Assembly: GCA_043228905.1 (NCBI GenBank)
Contig: JBHGNT010000005.1
Location: 7,006,001-7,070,000 of the forward strand
DNA from: Azolla caroliniana
Taxonomy: Eukaryota > Polypodiophyta
Reading direction: 5' to 3'
DNA length: 64,000 nucleotides
Part shown: one piece after another, positions 1-12,977 of the stretch
Position numbering within the stretch: position 1 is the first letter of the stretch
Layout of the letters: each line of letters starts with the position of its first letter
Program-made: the position numbers and the translations under genes
The notes under the pieces: generated by a model
What the model was told of the DNA's origin: nothing
What the model saw: the letters and a program-made list of their open reading frames with translations, nothing else
Databases searched by the model: none

Positions 1-511
1 AGAATGACAAGATTCTTTGCCCACTAGCCCACTGACCATAGTTCCAAGAGAGTAGAGCTAATATGCAAACATATTGACCCAATCTTTGGCATCATAAGCT
101 AGTTTGTTGAGAAAGGAGAGTGGAATATTATTACTTGTCCACTACACGTAATATAAAAAGTTTCTTCTCTCACACTTATATCAAAGGGTGGAAGTTAATA
201 CATGTTCCTAGACAAAATGTGGTCACAACATAGACCCTTCTTATATGTTTATAAATGTGTCCCTACATGTAAAGAATCTCAAAATAGACTATGCAATCCA
301 ACCACACAACATACATTGTCACAAAACCACATGATTTTCTTAATGGCCATGACAAGGAGCACCGTGAAAGGAAAGTTACATGGTGATTTATATAAGGCTC
401 AGGACTAACCAAAGTATCTAAAATAGAATGATTAATCTCATTGGAAAATACTCAAGTGAACTACCTATCGTGAGAAAACTTGCTCAACACCAAATTTGGA
501 GTACTTGAAAA
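1..511. other. gene-free flank
   Basis: AT-rich sequence. The only open frame longer than 60 codons has no recognisable domain. No RNA gene or repeat was seen. Confidence 0.5.
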
Positions 512-717
512 GTGGAAGGGTTCAAAACAAATTTAGCAAGTTTATAACACAATATATGAGAGGCTTAAAGTGTGCCTTGTGAATAAGGAAGGGGTTCAAG
601 CCCATGTTTAATGGTGGAAGGGTTCAAAACATATTTAGCAAGTTTATAACACTCAATATATGCGAGGTTCAAAGAGTGCCTTGTGAGTAAGAAAGGGGTT
701 CAAGCCCATGTTTAATG
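512..717. repeat. tandem duplication, unit about 103 bp
   Basis: Two adjacent diverged copies begin with GTGGAAGGGTTCAAAAC at 512 and 614 and end with a shared CATGTTTAATGG. They differ by several substitutions and small indels, so the duplication is not very recent. No coding function is evident. Confidence 0.85.
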
Positions 718-2607
718 GCACCTGAGAATTTAATGGGAATCAAGATAACACTTGAATATGTGAAAGGGCCCATGACCAAGTTTGGTGGTATTGTTGAAGA
801 TATTGTCAAGGATGACGAGAAAGGGCTAATGATAAAGTGAGAAGCATTTTGAGGCATGTGAAAGGGCAAGACCAAGAGTGCAATGATAGAAAGGAACCAT
901 GAATAAAAACTAGAAAGTCTTGAATTGTGAATAAAAAGGAGCTTAGGACCAAATCCAAGTGCGCTGCATATAATGTGACTCTAGATTAAAAGGCAATTGC
1001 CTAAAGGATGTAATCAACATTATACACATTAGGGAGGAAGTATACACAAGTAGCATAGCACATCGAGGGCAACTAATAGAAAGCCCAAAAGTTTGGAAAA
1101 TTGATCATATTTATACTTTGTGCTAGTTCCCATTCAAATTCCCCTAAATGCACACTATAATAATTTCCTTGTCCTATTGTCTCCGATTTTCAGATAAAGT
1201 TTCATGTCGTATGAAGACATAAATACACCCTTTAGAGTCAATCTCTTGATAATGGTTTTGCGTGTCATTTCAAACTTGTCGATGTAGATTTATATCCAAC
1301 CGATCTCTAGAAACACAACAATAATGAATATGGAATGGAAGACATTTAAACTAAAATAAGCGATTTTGTTTCACAACCCCACTAAATGCTATGGGGAAAT
1401 ACGAAAACATAATGTCTTATGGGAGGATAGAATCAATATTTTTATCAACATCACTTTTTGGATGTCTGATTTTAAGTTTCAAAAAAAGCTACAATAATCA
1501 AGTCGCTATAGAGCATTTTATATTTTCAGTTGGAAGTTATTACTACAACATGCTTAAAAACATGAATTTCAACATTTATTTTTAGCTCTTGTTAAATTTA
1601 CTTATGCTTGGTTGAAGTCTAGACTCTAAACTCTAAACACATTAATATTAAGAATAAGCATGTAATTTAACTTAAAATATACACGTGCGATTATGACGAT
1701 TAATTAACAATAACTCATGGGTATTGCTAATTTATAGTATTGTTGAGATAGGTTGTATTAACCACTGAATTTCATCATTAATAAGTGAGCATGTCTTGAT
1801 TGACAAAGTTAGGGGCTAATTAGCTCTTTGAATATGTCAATAGCACTAATATATAATGTTCATAATTACAACCATTAGGGCATTTAGGTGCATATTAATA
1901 TATTTTCTTAGCTCAAAGCTTCTTGTAAGTGTATGTTTGACCTTAGTGACATCCATGGCATGAGGAGCTCAAGTTTGACCAAGTATATAGGTATGTATAT
2001 ACTTTGAAAACAAAGCAACAATATTTTTAAATTCAATATAAATTAATAAACACATTTTGAGCATCAATATTATATTAGAGAATGAATGGTAAAAAATCGT
2101 GCCATGCTTGGCAATTCATTTTCTCGAAAGTCTATTCAATTGAGTATAATTCGGATACGCTTTATTCTAAAGACGAAGCGACATTCGTTTCAAAAGTATA
2201 AATACAGAGGGAGAGTAAACAAGTGGTGACACGACTTGGAGTTAAAAGAATAATCTCATCAACATGAATCATATGTATGTTGGCAATATAACCCAACAAA
2301 TTCATGCCACATTTGGTATCAGAGACATACCAATACATCATTTGTCCAATGAAAAAATATCTATAAAAATCCCACGACACCTCATTGGAGTCAATCAAAA
2401 TGTTGCCATGTTAATGCCATTCTTGGAGTATGTACATAAAGTCATCACCAATTAACTTCCATGATGTTACCATCATCCTTGGCAGTTTGTGAAGTTGAAT
2501 ATGTATGTGATGTTGGCGAGGTGATCACGTGGCGCATGTAAGCTAAGTGAACAATGGAATCTCTTGAGATGCATTAGACCTCTAAATATGCATTTATTCT
2601 ACTATTA

Positions 2608-2611
<4 letters not shown>
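718..2611. other. intergenic, no gene seen
   Basis: AT-rich sequence between the tandem duplication and the (CA)n tract. Short open frames on both strands lack domains and look like chance. No transposon ends were recognised. Confidence 0.5.

Positions 2612-2649
<38 letters not shown>
2612..2649. repeat. (CA)n microsatellite
   Basis: About 19 uninterrupted CA units, roughly 135 bp upstream of the first P450 start codon. Poly-TH or poly-CV reading frames across it are artefacts. An AT-rich TATATAAG stretch just downstream could serve as a TATA element for the P450, but this is weak. Confidence 0.95.
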
Positions 2650-2653
<4 letters not shown>

Positions 2654-2784
2654 TATGAATATATAAGCATAAGATATATGAGAAATAAGTATCACACTTA
2701 TAAGGCTACTTATATATATGTGTGTGCGTGCGTGCATGCGTGTAAGGCTTGTTAAGTGTGACATGGTAAGAGAGTGAGTGCCTA

Positions 2785-4540
2785 ATGCCCTCCAACTCAA
2801 AAAGTATGATAGTGTTCCTAGAGCCCTATTGGCAACCACATCTCGTTCTGGTATTTGTGGTCATATTCATCATTGTAACACTAGGACAATGGGTAGGATG
2901 GGTGGTGCTCAAGCCATGGAACAGGTTGCCACCCGGACCATTCCCTATACCAATCTTGGGGAACATACTCCATATTGCCATGTCCCCATTACCACATCGG
3001 TCCCTAGCCATACTCGGCCGACGTTATGGCCCTGTCCTATTCCTTCGCCTGGGTTCCACGCCGACAATTGTAGTGTCCAGCCCGAGTGTCGCTCGACACA
3101 TCTTTCACACCCACGATAAAGTCTTTGCAGGCCGGCCGCATACCCAAACTACAGAACACCTCTTCTACGGGGGCGACAAGGCCGCCTTCACATCTTCCTA
3201 CGGATCCTCTTGGAGGTTCGTCCGCAAACTCTACACCACCCACATCCTCGGCATCACTTCCTGTCACATCCAACAGCTCCATTTCCCGATCATTGTCGAC
3301 GAGGCACGGCACCTCGTCCGTCGTCTCTACACCACATCTACATCCTTGGCCTATCGGGACACGCTTCCGATCGATCTTACCTCATGCATCTACACCCTTG
3401 CAGAGGACATCATTTGTCGCCTCGTCATTCGCCAACGTGCACACGATCTGATGTCTCCAATGGCTAGCTCCCATGGTGGACATGGAGAACATCTTAGCTT
3501 GGGCAAATTCATTGAGGAGGGGGCTTCACTCTGGGGTGCCGGCCTTATGGGCGACACGATTCCTCTCCTCAGCTTCCTCGACTACACGCGCAAGCGTGCC
3601 ATGAGCAAATGGTTCTTGTCATTCGACGCCATTTTGGAGCCCATTTTGTCGAAACGGGAGGCCGAAGCGGAAGCAGACACTCTGATTTCTAATGGACATG
3701 CCAATGAGCCACCACCACCCAAGGACATTCTTGATGTCTTTCTTGCATGCGATCCTCCACTCCATAGAGATATGATGAAGGAGATGATGTTGGTGAGTAT
3801 TGGTTTTTCACAATCCTGGGAGGTTTTAATGTGTGTGCGTGTGTGGCATTTAAAAGATGTGGAGTGTGCATGATGTTTTAATGCAGGAATTGCTGATGGG
3901 AGGGATCGGCACATTGGCCATCACTTTGGATTGGGCGATGGCCGAAATCCTGGCGAGTCCGCGAGTTCTCCGGAAGCTTCAGGAGGAATTGGACAGTGTG
4001 GTGGGGAAGGAGAGGATGGTGGAGATGGAGGATCTTCCCAAGCTCCCCTACATGAAGGCGGTTGTCAAAGAAACTCTTCGGAAGCATCCACCAGTGCCAT
4101 TTCTACTCCCACACATGTCCATGGAAGCTTGTGAGTTGAGTGTGGACGAAGGCGGGGTGGGTCCGTATAGGATCCCGAAAGGAACCACAATGTTGATGAA
4201 CGTGTGGGCGATTGGAAATGACCCCACTACATGGGAGTCTCCCGACAAGTTCTTGCCCGAGAGGTTTATGGTGGGCGGTTGCGCCCACATTGATGTCCGT
4301 GGGCAACACTTTGAGCTTCTGCCGTTCGGAGGCGGACGGAGAATTTGCCCGTCTATAGGATTGGCTTTGGGCATAGTGGAAGTTTGTGTGGCTTGCCTAA
4401 CACATTGCTTCCAATGGGCTATCGATGATGTCGAGGTCGATATGAGGGAAGAATTCGGGATGTCCCTTCCCCGTAAGGCTCCTTTACTTGCCATACCTGG
4501 GAGCTTTCGGCTCACAAAAATTGACGACTTTGGGATTTGA
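2785..4540 (+). CDS. cytochrome P450, CYP71 clan (A-type)
   Basis: Haem-thiolate monooxygenase type, probably anchored in the ER membrane; substrate unknown. Exon 1 is 2785-3792 and exon 2 is 3887-4540. The 94-bp GT-AG intron is phase 0, giving 553 residues, a usual length. Visible in order: an N-terminal hydrophobic anchor (about 18-36); the proline hinge RLPPGPFP; the C-helix WRFVR; the K-helix ETLR (398-401); a PERF motif; and the haem loop FGGGRRICPS (483-492, Cys490). Two canonical residues are changed. The I-helix oxygen-binding motif reads GGIGTL (341-346), with Gly where Asp or Glu is usual. The haem loop ends in Ser instead of Gly. The chosen ATG gives the full anchor; a second ATG seven codons later (MIVFLEP) is possible. 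A broken paralogue lies at 28734-30519. The clan call is firm; the family number is not assigned. Confidence 0.87.
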
Positions 4541-6382
4541 TAATGATTGAGATATCATCCGTGTCCTTACAATGATGGTCTTTAGGCCTCACTAGTGTGT
4601 CCTTATGATCATCTTTAGGCCTCACCAAGGTGGTGTGTACAAAATGCATATATAAGTACAAAGTATGCATGTAAAGTTGGTTACTTTGCGAGCTTCGGGG
4701 CATTAGATACCCCACATTAGATACCCCACAAATAAGCCTGTGTTTGCATGTACATACGCTACTCGTGGGTAGGTGGCTAATAAGATCCCGTTTGTATATG
4801 TATCGGCACATGCTACTAATAGGTTATGGTAATGTCTACTTAGATTTCTATGTAGTTTTCTTCTGTGTACAAAATGTACATGCACTGGTGAGTACTTTTT
4901 ATCATCGCCTCATTGCTCAAGCAAATCTTCATAGAAATACTTTCCACAAACACTTTGAAGCTCATGTTTGTGAAATTGTGGATACAACAATCAAGGGTGC
5001 TATCCAACGAAAACTTAAACTAGTTCAACAACGATGAATGACATTTTTTTCGTATACACTTTTCGTGTGGTCATTTTTAAGCGTTAAGTGCATCGCTAAT
5101 TTGCTTGATCTAAGCAATCAATATTTCCTCAAGCAAGGAATTCATGGTTCTATAATCATGCAAGTATCATCAATGTTGTTAAGAATAGTACTTCTTCTCA
5201 TAGTAATTTTGGAATACTTGTGTTAATGCTCCTTGGATAGGTGAAATGAGCACATATGTTGGCATTGCTTTTCTCTATAGAATTTGAAAGTGAAATATAA
5301 ATAAATAATGGAAAAATCCTTGCATAATAAGGATTATCTTTTCATGTTTGATCTAGGCGGATCATTTAGGTTTGTAATAAATATTGGTACTAGCTATAGA
5401 TCGATGCCTACCTTCAGTTCGGTTTTTGAATCTTGGAACCAATCCCAATTGATCAAACCATTTATACATAATAAAATGAAAGCCAAGTATTAGAAATTGA
5501 CAAGCCATCAATTTGAGTTATCGAGCCATCAAATTGATAAACCAATTGAATGTTAAACAAGAACTTTGGGATGTGCCTTACTTGTGCAAATATGCCTTGC
5601 CGTGATCAACTTAGAGTAATATTAGATGTTGGGTTGAATTGAAATGCGAGATTCCGATTCATTGCCTTACCACGTTCTATGTGCTCTTGCATAGGTTTAG
5701 AAGTTTGTAAATGGTTTGGTTCGTCTTGGCTTGGGGATTGAAGGGTTAGTTTTGAGCTTTTATTGACTAGTGGTTTATATAGTTCTAAGCCATAACTTAA
5801 TAATTTAGAGGACATTTTTAAAATATTTATAAATATACAAATTAGTTTATAAATTATAAACTATATAATATGTATTATAAAATTTTAACATGGACCTCTA
5901 ACCATTCCTTTAAGCTTTTTCTTTTGAAATACATAGTTCTTTTAGCCATTTGGCTAAAGTTGAAATTGAACCGTGAAAATACAGTGTAACAACTTAATGA
6001 GTTGCAGATCTCTTGATCCATTTAGTTTGAGCTTAAAAATCCCTCAAATGTGGTCTTTCTATTTTACCAGTTTTTGGTTCAAGTTTCAAAAAATTTTAAA
6101 AATTTAATTTGAAAATATTAGAGTTTGATATTCCTAAACTAAATCAAACCAAGCCGTTGCTGATTACAAGAATTACTTTGAGCGATTAAAGCAAGTTTAA
6201 AATCTAGTCCCGAGTCCTGACTCAAGCATTAAACAAGTTTGGGCATACTTTAAAATCTACCCACATAAAACATCTCTGGGATATTCTTTGGTAAAATGTC
6301 TATATCCTTCATTATGGTTAGCTTTAGCATTTAACCATTTATTGACATACATATATATAATATATATATGTCAAGAACTGTG
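4541..6382. other. intergenic, no gene seen
   Basis: AT-rich sequence downstream of the P450. Short frames on both strands show no domain. A short TCTTTAGGCCTCAC motif occurs twice close to 4580-4625, probably in the P450 3' flank. Confidence 0.5.
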
Positions 6383-6587
6383 CAACATTGAAGGGCACCG
6401 GTTTTAGCTATAGGTATCCACTTACATTAAGTCGTCAGTCCAAAAGGCTATGTAAGTAGTCTCATTTTCTTGAACTTGATCGGAGGGAGATTCCTCGATT
6501 TGTGTATAAGCCTCCTTGTATAGTCTCTTTGTAATAATCCGTCCTAACTAATGGGAAAGTAACTTCATTTTGGAAAAATAAATAAAT
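6383..6587 (+). mobile_element. LINE 3' tail, extreme 5' truncation
   Basis: About 200 bp matching the 3' end of the large LINE downstream (about 20012-20200). Shared blocks include TTTTAGCTATAGGTA, CTCATTTTCTTGAACTTGAT and ATGGGAAAGTA, and it ends in an A-rich tail. Only sequence from about the ORF2 stop codon onward is present. A possible 7-bp target duplication TGTGCAA sits at 6379-6385 and 6588-6594. This is a typical product of aborted target-primed reverse transcription. Confidence 0.8.
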
Positions 6588-6806
6588 TGTGCAATTGACA
6601 AAAATTCTAAACATATTGAACAACCACGAGAAAAACTTATGCCTTAGAGCTGAATAGAAAATTTATTTGTAGGTAAACATTTATAACTTTTGAATTTCCT
6701 TGACATTTATATATATCATGTTTACTTGAATTGAATATATGGACATTTTCAAGGCTCCATAACATAAAAAAGTTTCTCCCCAAAAAACAAAAAACAGAAC
6801 CATAGA

Positions 6807-8022
6807 GTGCAATGGTGGGAGAAACCTGAACTTCCAACAGAACCCACTGTGCTACATGAAGAAGGTGGAACAGATCTTGACATCACCTTGTCCCTAGAGG
6901 CCAATCGGCTCTTAGCAGAGGAAATTGAATGCCTACGTTGTACTTCCTTTGTATGTAGGTTCCTTACAGGTAGACCAAGTCGTGGCATGGTTCAGGACAT
7001 GCTCCAAGTGGTTGTGATGGAAAACATGCCTCTTATCAAGAGCGTCCGAGGTTTAGGGAAAAATTTCTTCCACATTGAATTGGGTGATGGCGTGCTGGCG
7101 CAACCATTGGGTGATGGCACGCTGCCTCCAACTGTGGTCACCAAGGTTCAATCCAATTGAGGAGTTGCGGAAACTTAACAATCCTAGGGTGATCACTGCA
7201 ACATTTCCTGGCCTCCCTCCCCACTTGTGCCATTTGCTCCCTTTTTTTGGCGAACAAATAGGGACGATTTGCCCTAAAAAAATGTCCATGGCAGATATAG
7301 TAGCGGAGGTGCCCAAGCTACGCATCTTAGTGCCTTCCCTCCATGGACTTCCAACAAGAATTAGGCTCTCCTCTGAGGAGCTAGGTCTCACAATGGTGAA
7401 TGTGGTTTATGAGGGACTCCCTGGGCAGTGTTTCATTCGCAAACTGAAAGGGCACCTAGCTAAGGAATTTCCTCATAAGATTGGAAAGGGAAGCTCGGGA
7501 CCTCGAACCTCAGGGAAGGCCGTGCCACCGAAGGGCAGCGAGGCTCCTTGGCACCCCGTTAAGAAGCAGGGGAAACTTCGAAGCCTAGGTGCAACCTCTC
7601 CCCCCCTCTTTCAAGACTGTCCCGTAGAAAGAAGTTCTCCTACCTTGTCACTAGCAAGTGTGGACAAACAACCCTTGAAACGGATGAAGATCCTCTCGGG
7701 GACTACGGAGGCGCACAACCTAAAGGTGAGAGCGTCCAACAGATTTACATTGCTCCAAGGGCTAGGGGATGGCGACCCAGAAGCGTTGGCAGCAACGTTG
7801 TCCCCATGTGAATCCTTGTCCCCCAAGCTCGTGTTCTCCACCCTAATGGAGATGCAACCACAACTGGTATCGTCCAGCCCGGAGGAGATGTTGACAAAGG
7901 CCCCCCTCATGATGGAATGTGAATGTGGTGGTGACCTCAGATTAGTGAAGTCATGGATCCGGACGGGCACGATCAAGGGAAAAATAGGCAGACCATCACC
8001 TGGTTTGGCGACGTCTCTCTAG
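6807..8022 (+). pseudogene. LINE copy A ORF1 (DUF4283-like, zinc knuckle degraded)
   Basis: Read in two overlapping frames (6807-7160 and 7075-8022), so at least one frameshift is present near 7080-7150. The N-terminal part resembles the DUF4283 domain of plant LINE ORF1 proteins, which bind the element RNA. The region that should be a CCHC zinc knuckle reads CFIRKLKGHLAKEFP (about 7429-7473). The second and fourth cysteines are replaced by Arg and Phe, so zinc binding should be lost. The C-terminal part is low-complexity and ends with TAG at 8020-8022. Confidence 0.7.
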
Positions 8023-8845
8023 GCTAGAGGGGTGTAGGATATGCAATCGCTTAGGAGCCAAACTGTATCGCGGGAACTATTTGAAGCGAGCCGAGAACGA
8101 CAAGCTAGGAATCCCTTAGGGGCTCTCCAATCTACTATGGAGTCCCTTCTCCCAGAAGTAGATGATAGTTTGCCCCTTGACATGGGGGTCAACCCCGACA
8201 TGGGCATCAACCTCACTGCCTTCAGATGAGGATCCTAACGTGGAATGTGCAAGGCCTTGGGGAGGCTGGCAACAACATGAGTGCAAAAGACTTCAGGAGG
8301 AGTTGAATCCCCTTAATATAGGGGGCAACATTAACATATTGCTTTTGCAGGAACACCACCTCTCTCAAGAGAGAACTCAGAGCCTAGCAAATCCCTTGTC
8401 GGGTGGATGGACCACATGGTGGTTGGTTGCAGAGGGTGACCTCCACTGAAGAGGAGAGGTCTGCATCTCGATTAGTGATCAGGCCCGTTACAAAGTAACA
8501 TCACATGGCACACTGGTGGCGGGTAGAGCCTTATATGTGCTTTTGAAATGGAACCGCCTTCAGATTGGGGTGCTAAACATTTATGCCCCTAACTCTTCCC
8601 CTGAGAGAGCAATCTTTTGGAGTATGCTAGCAACAACATTGCTTGATGCAGAGGCGTAGGTAATGGCTGAAGATTTCAACATGATTGAGCACCTTGGAGA
8701 TAGGAAAGGGGGGACCCAAAGACCGCTTCATGGTGCGGAGTTGGACTCATGGGCTTTCCTAATTGGCAAAATTGGGGTGAAGGATACATGGGGCTCTTCC
8801 CTTAGGAGATGCTCACATTCGCTACACTACTCCCGAGTTGCCGTG

Positions 8846-9288
8846 TGTTTAGATATCAAGCTCAACTAGTTTAATCTAGTTAGTCAACACATGTAACTTA
8901 GTAGTTACCTAGATCGAATCTAGTTAATGTGTTGACCTTAAGCCTTTAAATAGGACCTTGTACTTAAGTGGGATATTCTAGATCCTCCACTCCTTAGTAC
9001 ATTTAATGTAGGACTTACACATAAGTACCTATGTTCTACCCTCACATGTGCACCTTTGCACATGGGTTGTATATATACCTCATTGTGGGTATTTTTGTAT
9101 GTTGATGACACTTTTCAATATAGTCAATCATCCCCCATTTATTTTCGTGTTCATAAGTAGAACTTCCTCTCTCTCTCTCTCTTCCTCTCACACACTCTCA
9201 CGTGCATATCATACTAATCTTCCATTGCTTAACGTAACCATATAATTAGTCTCTAATTAACCATAGTTAATTACCTAATTACTTCACA
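8846..9288. mobile_element. solo LTR, 443 bp
   Basis: Begins TGTTTAGATATC and ends ACTTCACA (TG...CA). It is flanked by the perfect 5-bp duplication CCGTG (8841-8845 and 9289-9293). Removing the LTR plus one copy of the duplication rejoins the LINE endonuclease frame without a gap (...SRVA-VNARGG...). It has an AT-rich TTTAAATAGG element and a (TC)n stretch but no coding capacity. A solo LTR is the usual product of recombination between the two LTRs of a full element. The superfamily cannot be decided. Confidence 0.88.
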
Positions 9289-12200
9289 CCGTGAATGCTA
9301 GGGGTGGTAGTCTTGCACGGCTAGACCGCATATACATCAGCTCGTCCCTCGAAGAGTTGGGGGGCTCCTTCGCTATCTTGATAGGTCTTACCTTCTCGGA
9401 TCACCAGCCGATGAGACTAGACCTTAACCCACCCCGCGGTAGTAAGGGGAGTTTCAATGTGAAAATCCCCACAAAGATCATGAAGAGTGGAAAGGTGAAA
9501 GCAGGGTTGTAGAGCATATGGAGGGAGACCATTGTAAGTGAATCGGCTAGTGAGGATTTGCAGAAGAAATTTGCCCTCTCCTCCTCCTTTTTACAACAGG
9601 AAACCAAGTTGGCCCTCTAGCAGGCTAGAGCCATTGAAACAAAATTACGGAAGTCCGTTGTGGTCGTGCAACAGTTGCTACAAGCAAACCCTAGCTGCAA
9701 TTGGTCTAGAGCTAAGCTGGAGGAAGCAAAGATGAAGCTGCGGGAAAGGTCGTTGGAGAAGAACCAAATGCTATTTCGAAGGACCGCATCATGGTTGGCG
9801 AGAATAGATGACAAGGTCAACCATCATTTCTTTCACTCCAGGGCACCGAAGGGTGGTGGTGGACGTATACAAGGGCTACGCAAACCAAACGACTCAATAA
9901 CGGAGGACAAGGATGAGATTCTGCGTATGGCAACACAATACTATCGTGACCTGCTCGCACCTATGCATATGCGGCAAAACACGGAGCTGGCTAAGAGGTT
10001 GTTGGCTGAGAGGTTGCATTCACCCCAAGGTAACCCATGAGATTGAAGTTATGCTCGATAGCCCCATTTCTCGATTAGAACTCTCGGAGGCACTTAGGGA
10101 TTTGCAGAGAGGAGCATGCCCGACCCCGACGGTCTCTCACGAGATTTTTTTGAGATTCATTGGGAAACTGTTATCCCGTCATTGGAAACCGGGATTCAAG
10201 AAATTTGGACCTCATGAGCGATGCCAACTGGCCTGATTGAGGGGATGATCTATCTCATCCCTAAAGTGGCAGGGCGAAGCCTCGAGCTGCGCCAATGGCG
10301 TCCAATCACGATCCTTAACACGATATACAAGATACTCGCAAAAGTCCTAGCTAGGCGGATAGCGAGCTTCCTACCTGACATCATACATGAGAATCAAATA
10401 GGGTTTATTAGGGGTAGATGTATTTTGGATAATGTGCTACTTCTCTGGGAAGTTATGGTATTGGCAGACCGCGTCGTATCGAGCTCGGCTATTCTGATGT
10501 TAAACTTTGAGAAGGCCTACGACAAGGTGCTATGGCCCTTTTTGGAAAGAGTGATGAGAGTTATGGGCCTTCCCCAACAATGGAGGAATTGCACTTCTGC
10601 ACTCTATCGGATTGCTACCAGTAGCTTGTACGTGTTGGTATCTGGTGCTAGGGGCCCCGCCTTCCAACTACATCGCTCAGTGAGGCAAGGTTGTCCCCTA
10701 ACCCCATATCTTTATCTATTTGTAACCGAGGCTTTCTTTGCCTACTTACAATAACCAAGTAGCGGACTGAGGGGATGGCCCATCCCCAATGTGAATATGC
10801 CGAAGATACAATCCTTTTCTTGCAGGGCGATGATTCAAATTTGCAGCGAGCTGAACATCTTGTTGAGGACTTTTGTCAAGCTGTTGGTACCAAGGTCAAT
10901 TGGGATAAAACCCAAGGCCTCGGGTTCAGCGAACAAGAGAAGCCAAGGTGGCATCTCCGTGCTGATTTTGCATGGGTCCCTGATGGGATGACATTCAAGT
11001 ACCTCAGATTTACGATGGGGAAGGCAATCTCCAAGGGAGCACAATTGTCCCATGTGCAAGCCAAACTAAGCAAGAAGCTAAACCAATGGAGTAGATCAAA
11101 ACTATCCTTCGCTGGTAGGGTTCTTATTGCGAACTTGCGAACCAAGTGATGCTCACCACCATGTGGCACTCAGTCTCCAACTGGATTATGGACCCTTCAC
11201 GTTTGCACGCGATTAAGGCTACCATCAGGGGGTTTATATGGTTAGGTAACGACAACTCGATGGCTGCCACCAAAGTGTCATGGCATTGGTTAACTCAACC
11301 GCAGGCCAAAGGGGGGCTTGGCCTCATAGACCCCTTAATGCAGAGCCGAGCGTTGCTAGCCAAAATGGTGGTTCGATGCCTCCTGCCAGGTAAGGGGTGT
11401 TGAAAGGTTCTACTTTGTAATAGGTTCTAGGCAGGGACTCCCAAGTATGGTAGGCCTTGGCCTGACTCCTTGAATTGGTGTTGCATGAGCAGAGTTCCAC
11501 CCAAGATGGCTTGTCTTCTGGAGGAGAGGGTCACGAAATCCATCTTGCGGGCATGGTGTCACGTACGACATCATTTGGTCAAGCACACGCCGGAGTCACT
11601 AATCGAGTGGTCTAGACAACTGTTATTTTGGAACCCTCAGGTGTGAACAAGTGACGACATGATGTTAGGCCAGCTTAAGGGCCTAGCATGGGGAAAGCTG
11701 GCACAAACAGGCCTCCACTCTATAAATGATTGGAGACGCACAATGGCTTTATGAGCAGCCTAGGAGGTCCCATTCCCTCCCCTCAAGGGAGCCATGAAAA
11801 TGCGGAGATTGATAGCTGAGGCAATTGATTGGGTTCCGATGGGGGAGGTGAGAGAAGATGCTTGGTTCGGTCTCTTTGATGAGGCTGGAAGGGTTAAGTT
11901 GTTGAACGGCATGAGCGGATCGGGAAGAGATACAATTTTTGGGGAGAGTCAAAGTAGGGGCTCTTGGCACCCAATCCGCATGGTGTCGCAGGTTGGTAAC
12001 ATCTGGAAGACAGACCCGGATGTTGCTAAGGTGGAACCCCATTGGAAGTTATGGGTATATGGTTGTCGTCCGCTCGTCGAACTAGAATGGGACCCAAGGT
12101 ATTTCAGGTGGAAACATGATGGCAGATTTCGCCATTTCTTCGAGTACAACACTAAACTGGACCAGACTTTTCAACTGCAGCTAGACGGCCCCTTACGCAA

Positions 12201-12502
12201 TGGTTGGCATACATTGGACATCCCTGATGAGGTGCTCATTACCTTTTGGAAGGGTCTCTAGCGTCTCCACATGCCGGAAAAGATAAAGTTTTTTTGGTGG
12301 CAAATCGGTCATAATGTCGTTGCCGTTGGCAAATGGCTAGGTAAACGTGGCGGCCCGTTAGGCTGCCCACTTTGCCATTCACCTATTGAGACTCTGAGGC
12401 ATTGTCTGTGGGATTGCCCTCAAGCTCAAAAGGTATGGTATAGAGTGACTCACCTCCTTGCGGCATGTGAAGTGGAAGGAACAACATCGTGGAGTGCTGC
12501 GA

Positions 12503-12976
12503 TGTTATGTACACATAACGTTAGTGAGGGTAGGTCACTAATATTTACATTAGTGAAGGGTATGTTCACTATTATTAAAAAGGGGACTAATGATTGGATA
12601 GAATGAATGATATGTGCATGCACTATCATGATTTAGACAACCAATGAATAGAGAGCCTTTTAGAAAGGCACATCTATTCAAGGGGCCTAGGAAAAGGTAT
12701 AAATATGAGGCTTAGCTACCCTCATAGGGATCATCACGTCGGAAGGCTGCTGTCGTAGACACCGGTGGTGCGGGCTAGGCTTTCGTCTCGACGATCGTGT
12801 TTATCTCTTCCAGGGTATTAGTCATCCTAATATCCGGCGGTATGGGACGTCGGTGGTAGGTTGGCTATGTCTAGATCATAGCTCGGGGGTGGTCGGGTGG
12901 AACGGGTTCTTCTATCCAATCTATTTTCTTCCTTTTTACTTGATTTGGTCTATTGATTAGTAATAGACTCTTAACA
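12503..12976 (+). repeat. 5' LTR of the chromovirus
   Basis: 474 bp, TG...CA. It starts with a short inverted repeat (GTTATG/CATAAC) and carries the promoter TATA element. It is identical to the 3' LTR except for three transitions. Confidence 0.96.
12698..12705 (+). promoter_or_regulatory. TATA box in the 5' LTR
   Basis: TATAAATA in the first half of the LTR, followed by GC-richer sequence. It is the likely core promoter for the genomic RNA. The same box is at 19259-19266 in the 3' LTR. Confidence 0.7.
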
Positions 12977-12977
12977 G

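Noticed and set aside
2564-2839. Open frames with poly-TH or poly-CV across the (CA)n tract
   Set aside because: They exist only because the microsatellite has no stops; no domain or conserved context.
3037-4515. Several antisense and alternate-frame open frames over the P450
   Set aside because: Shadows of the real coding exons, with no independent motifs.
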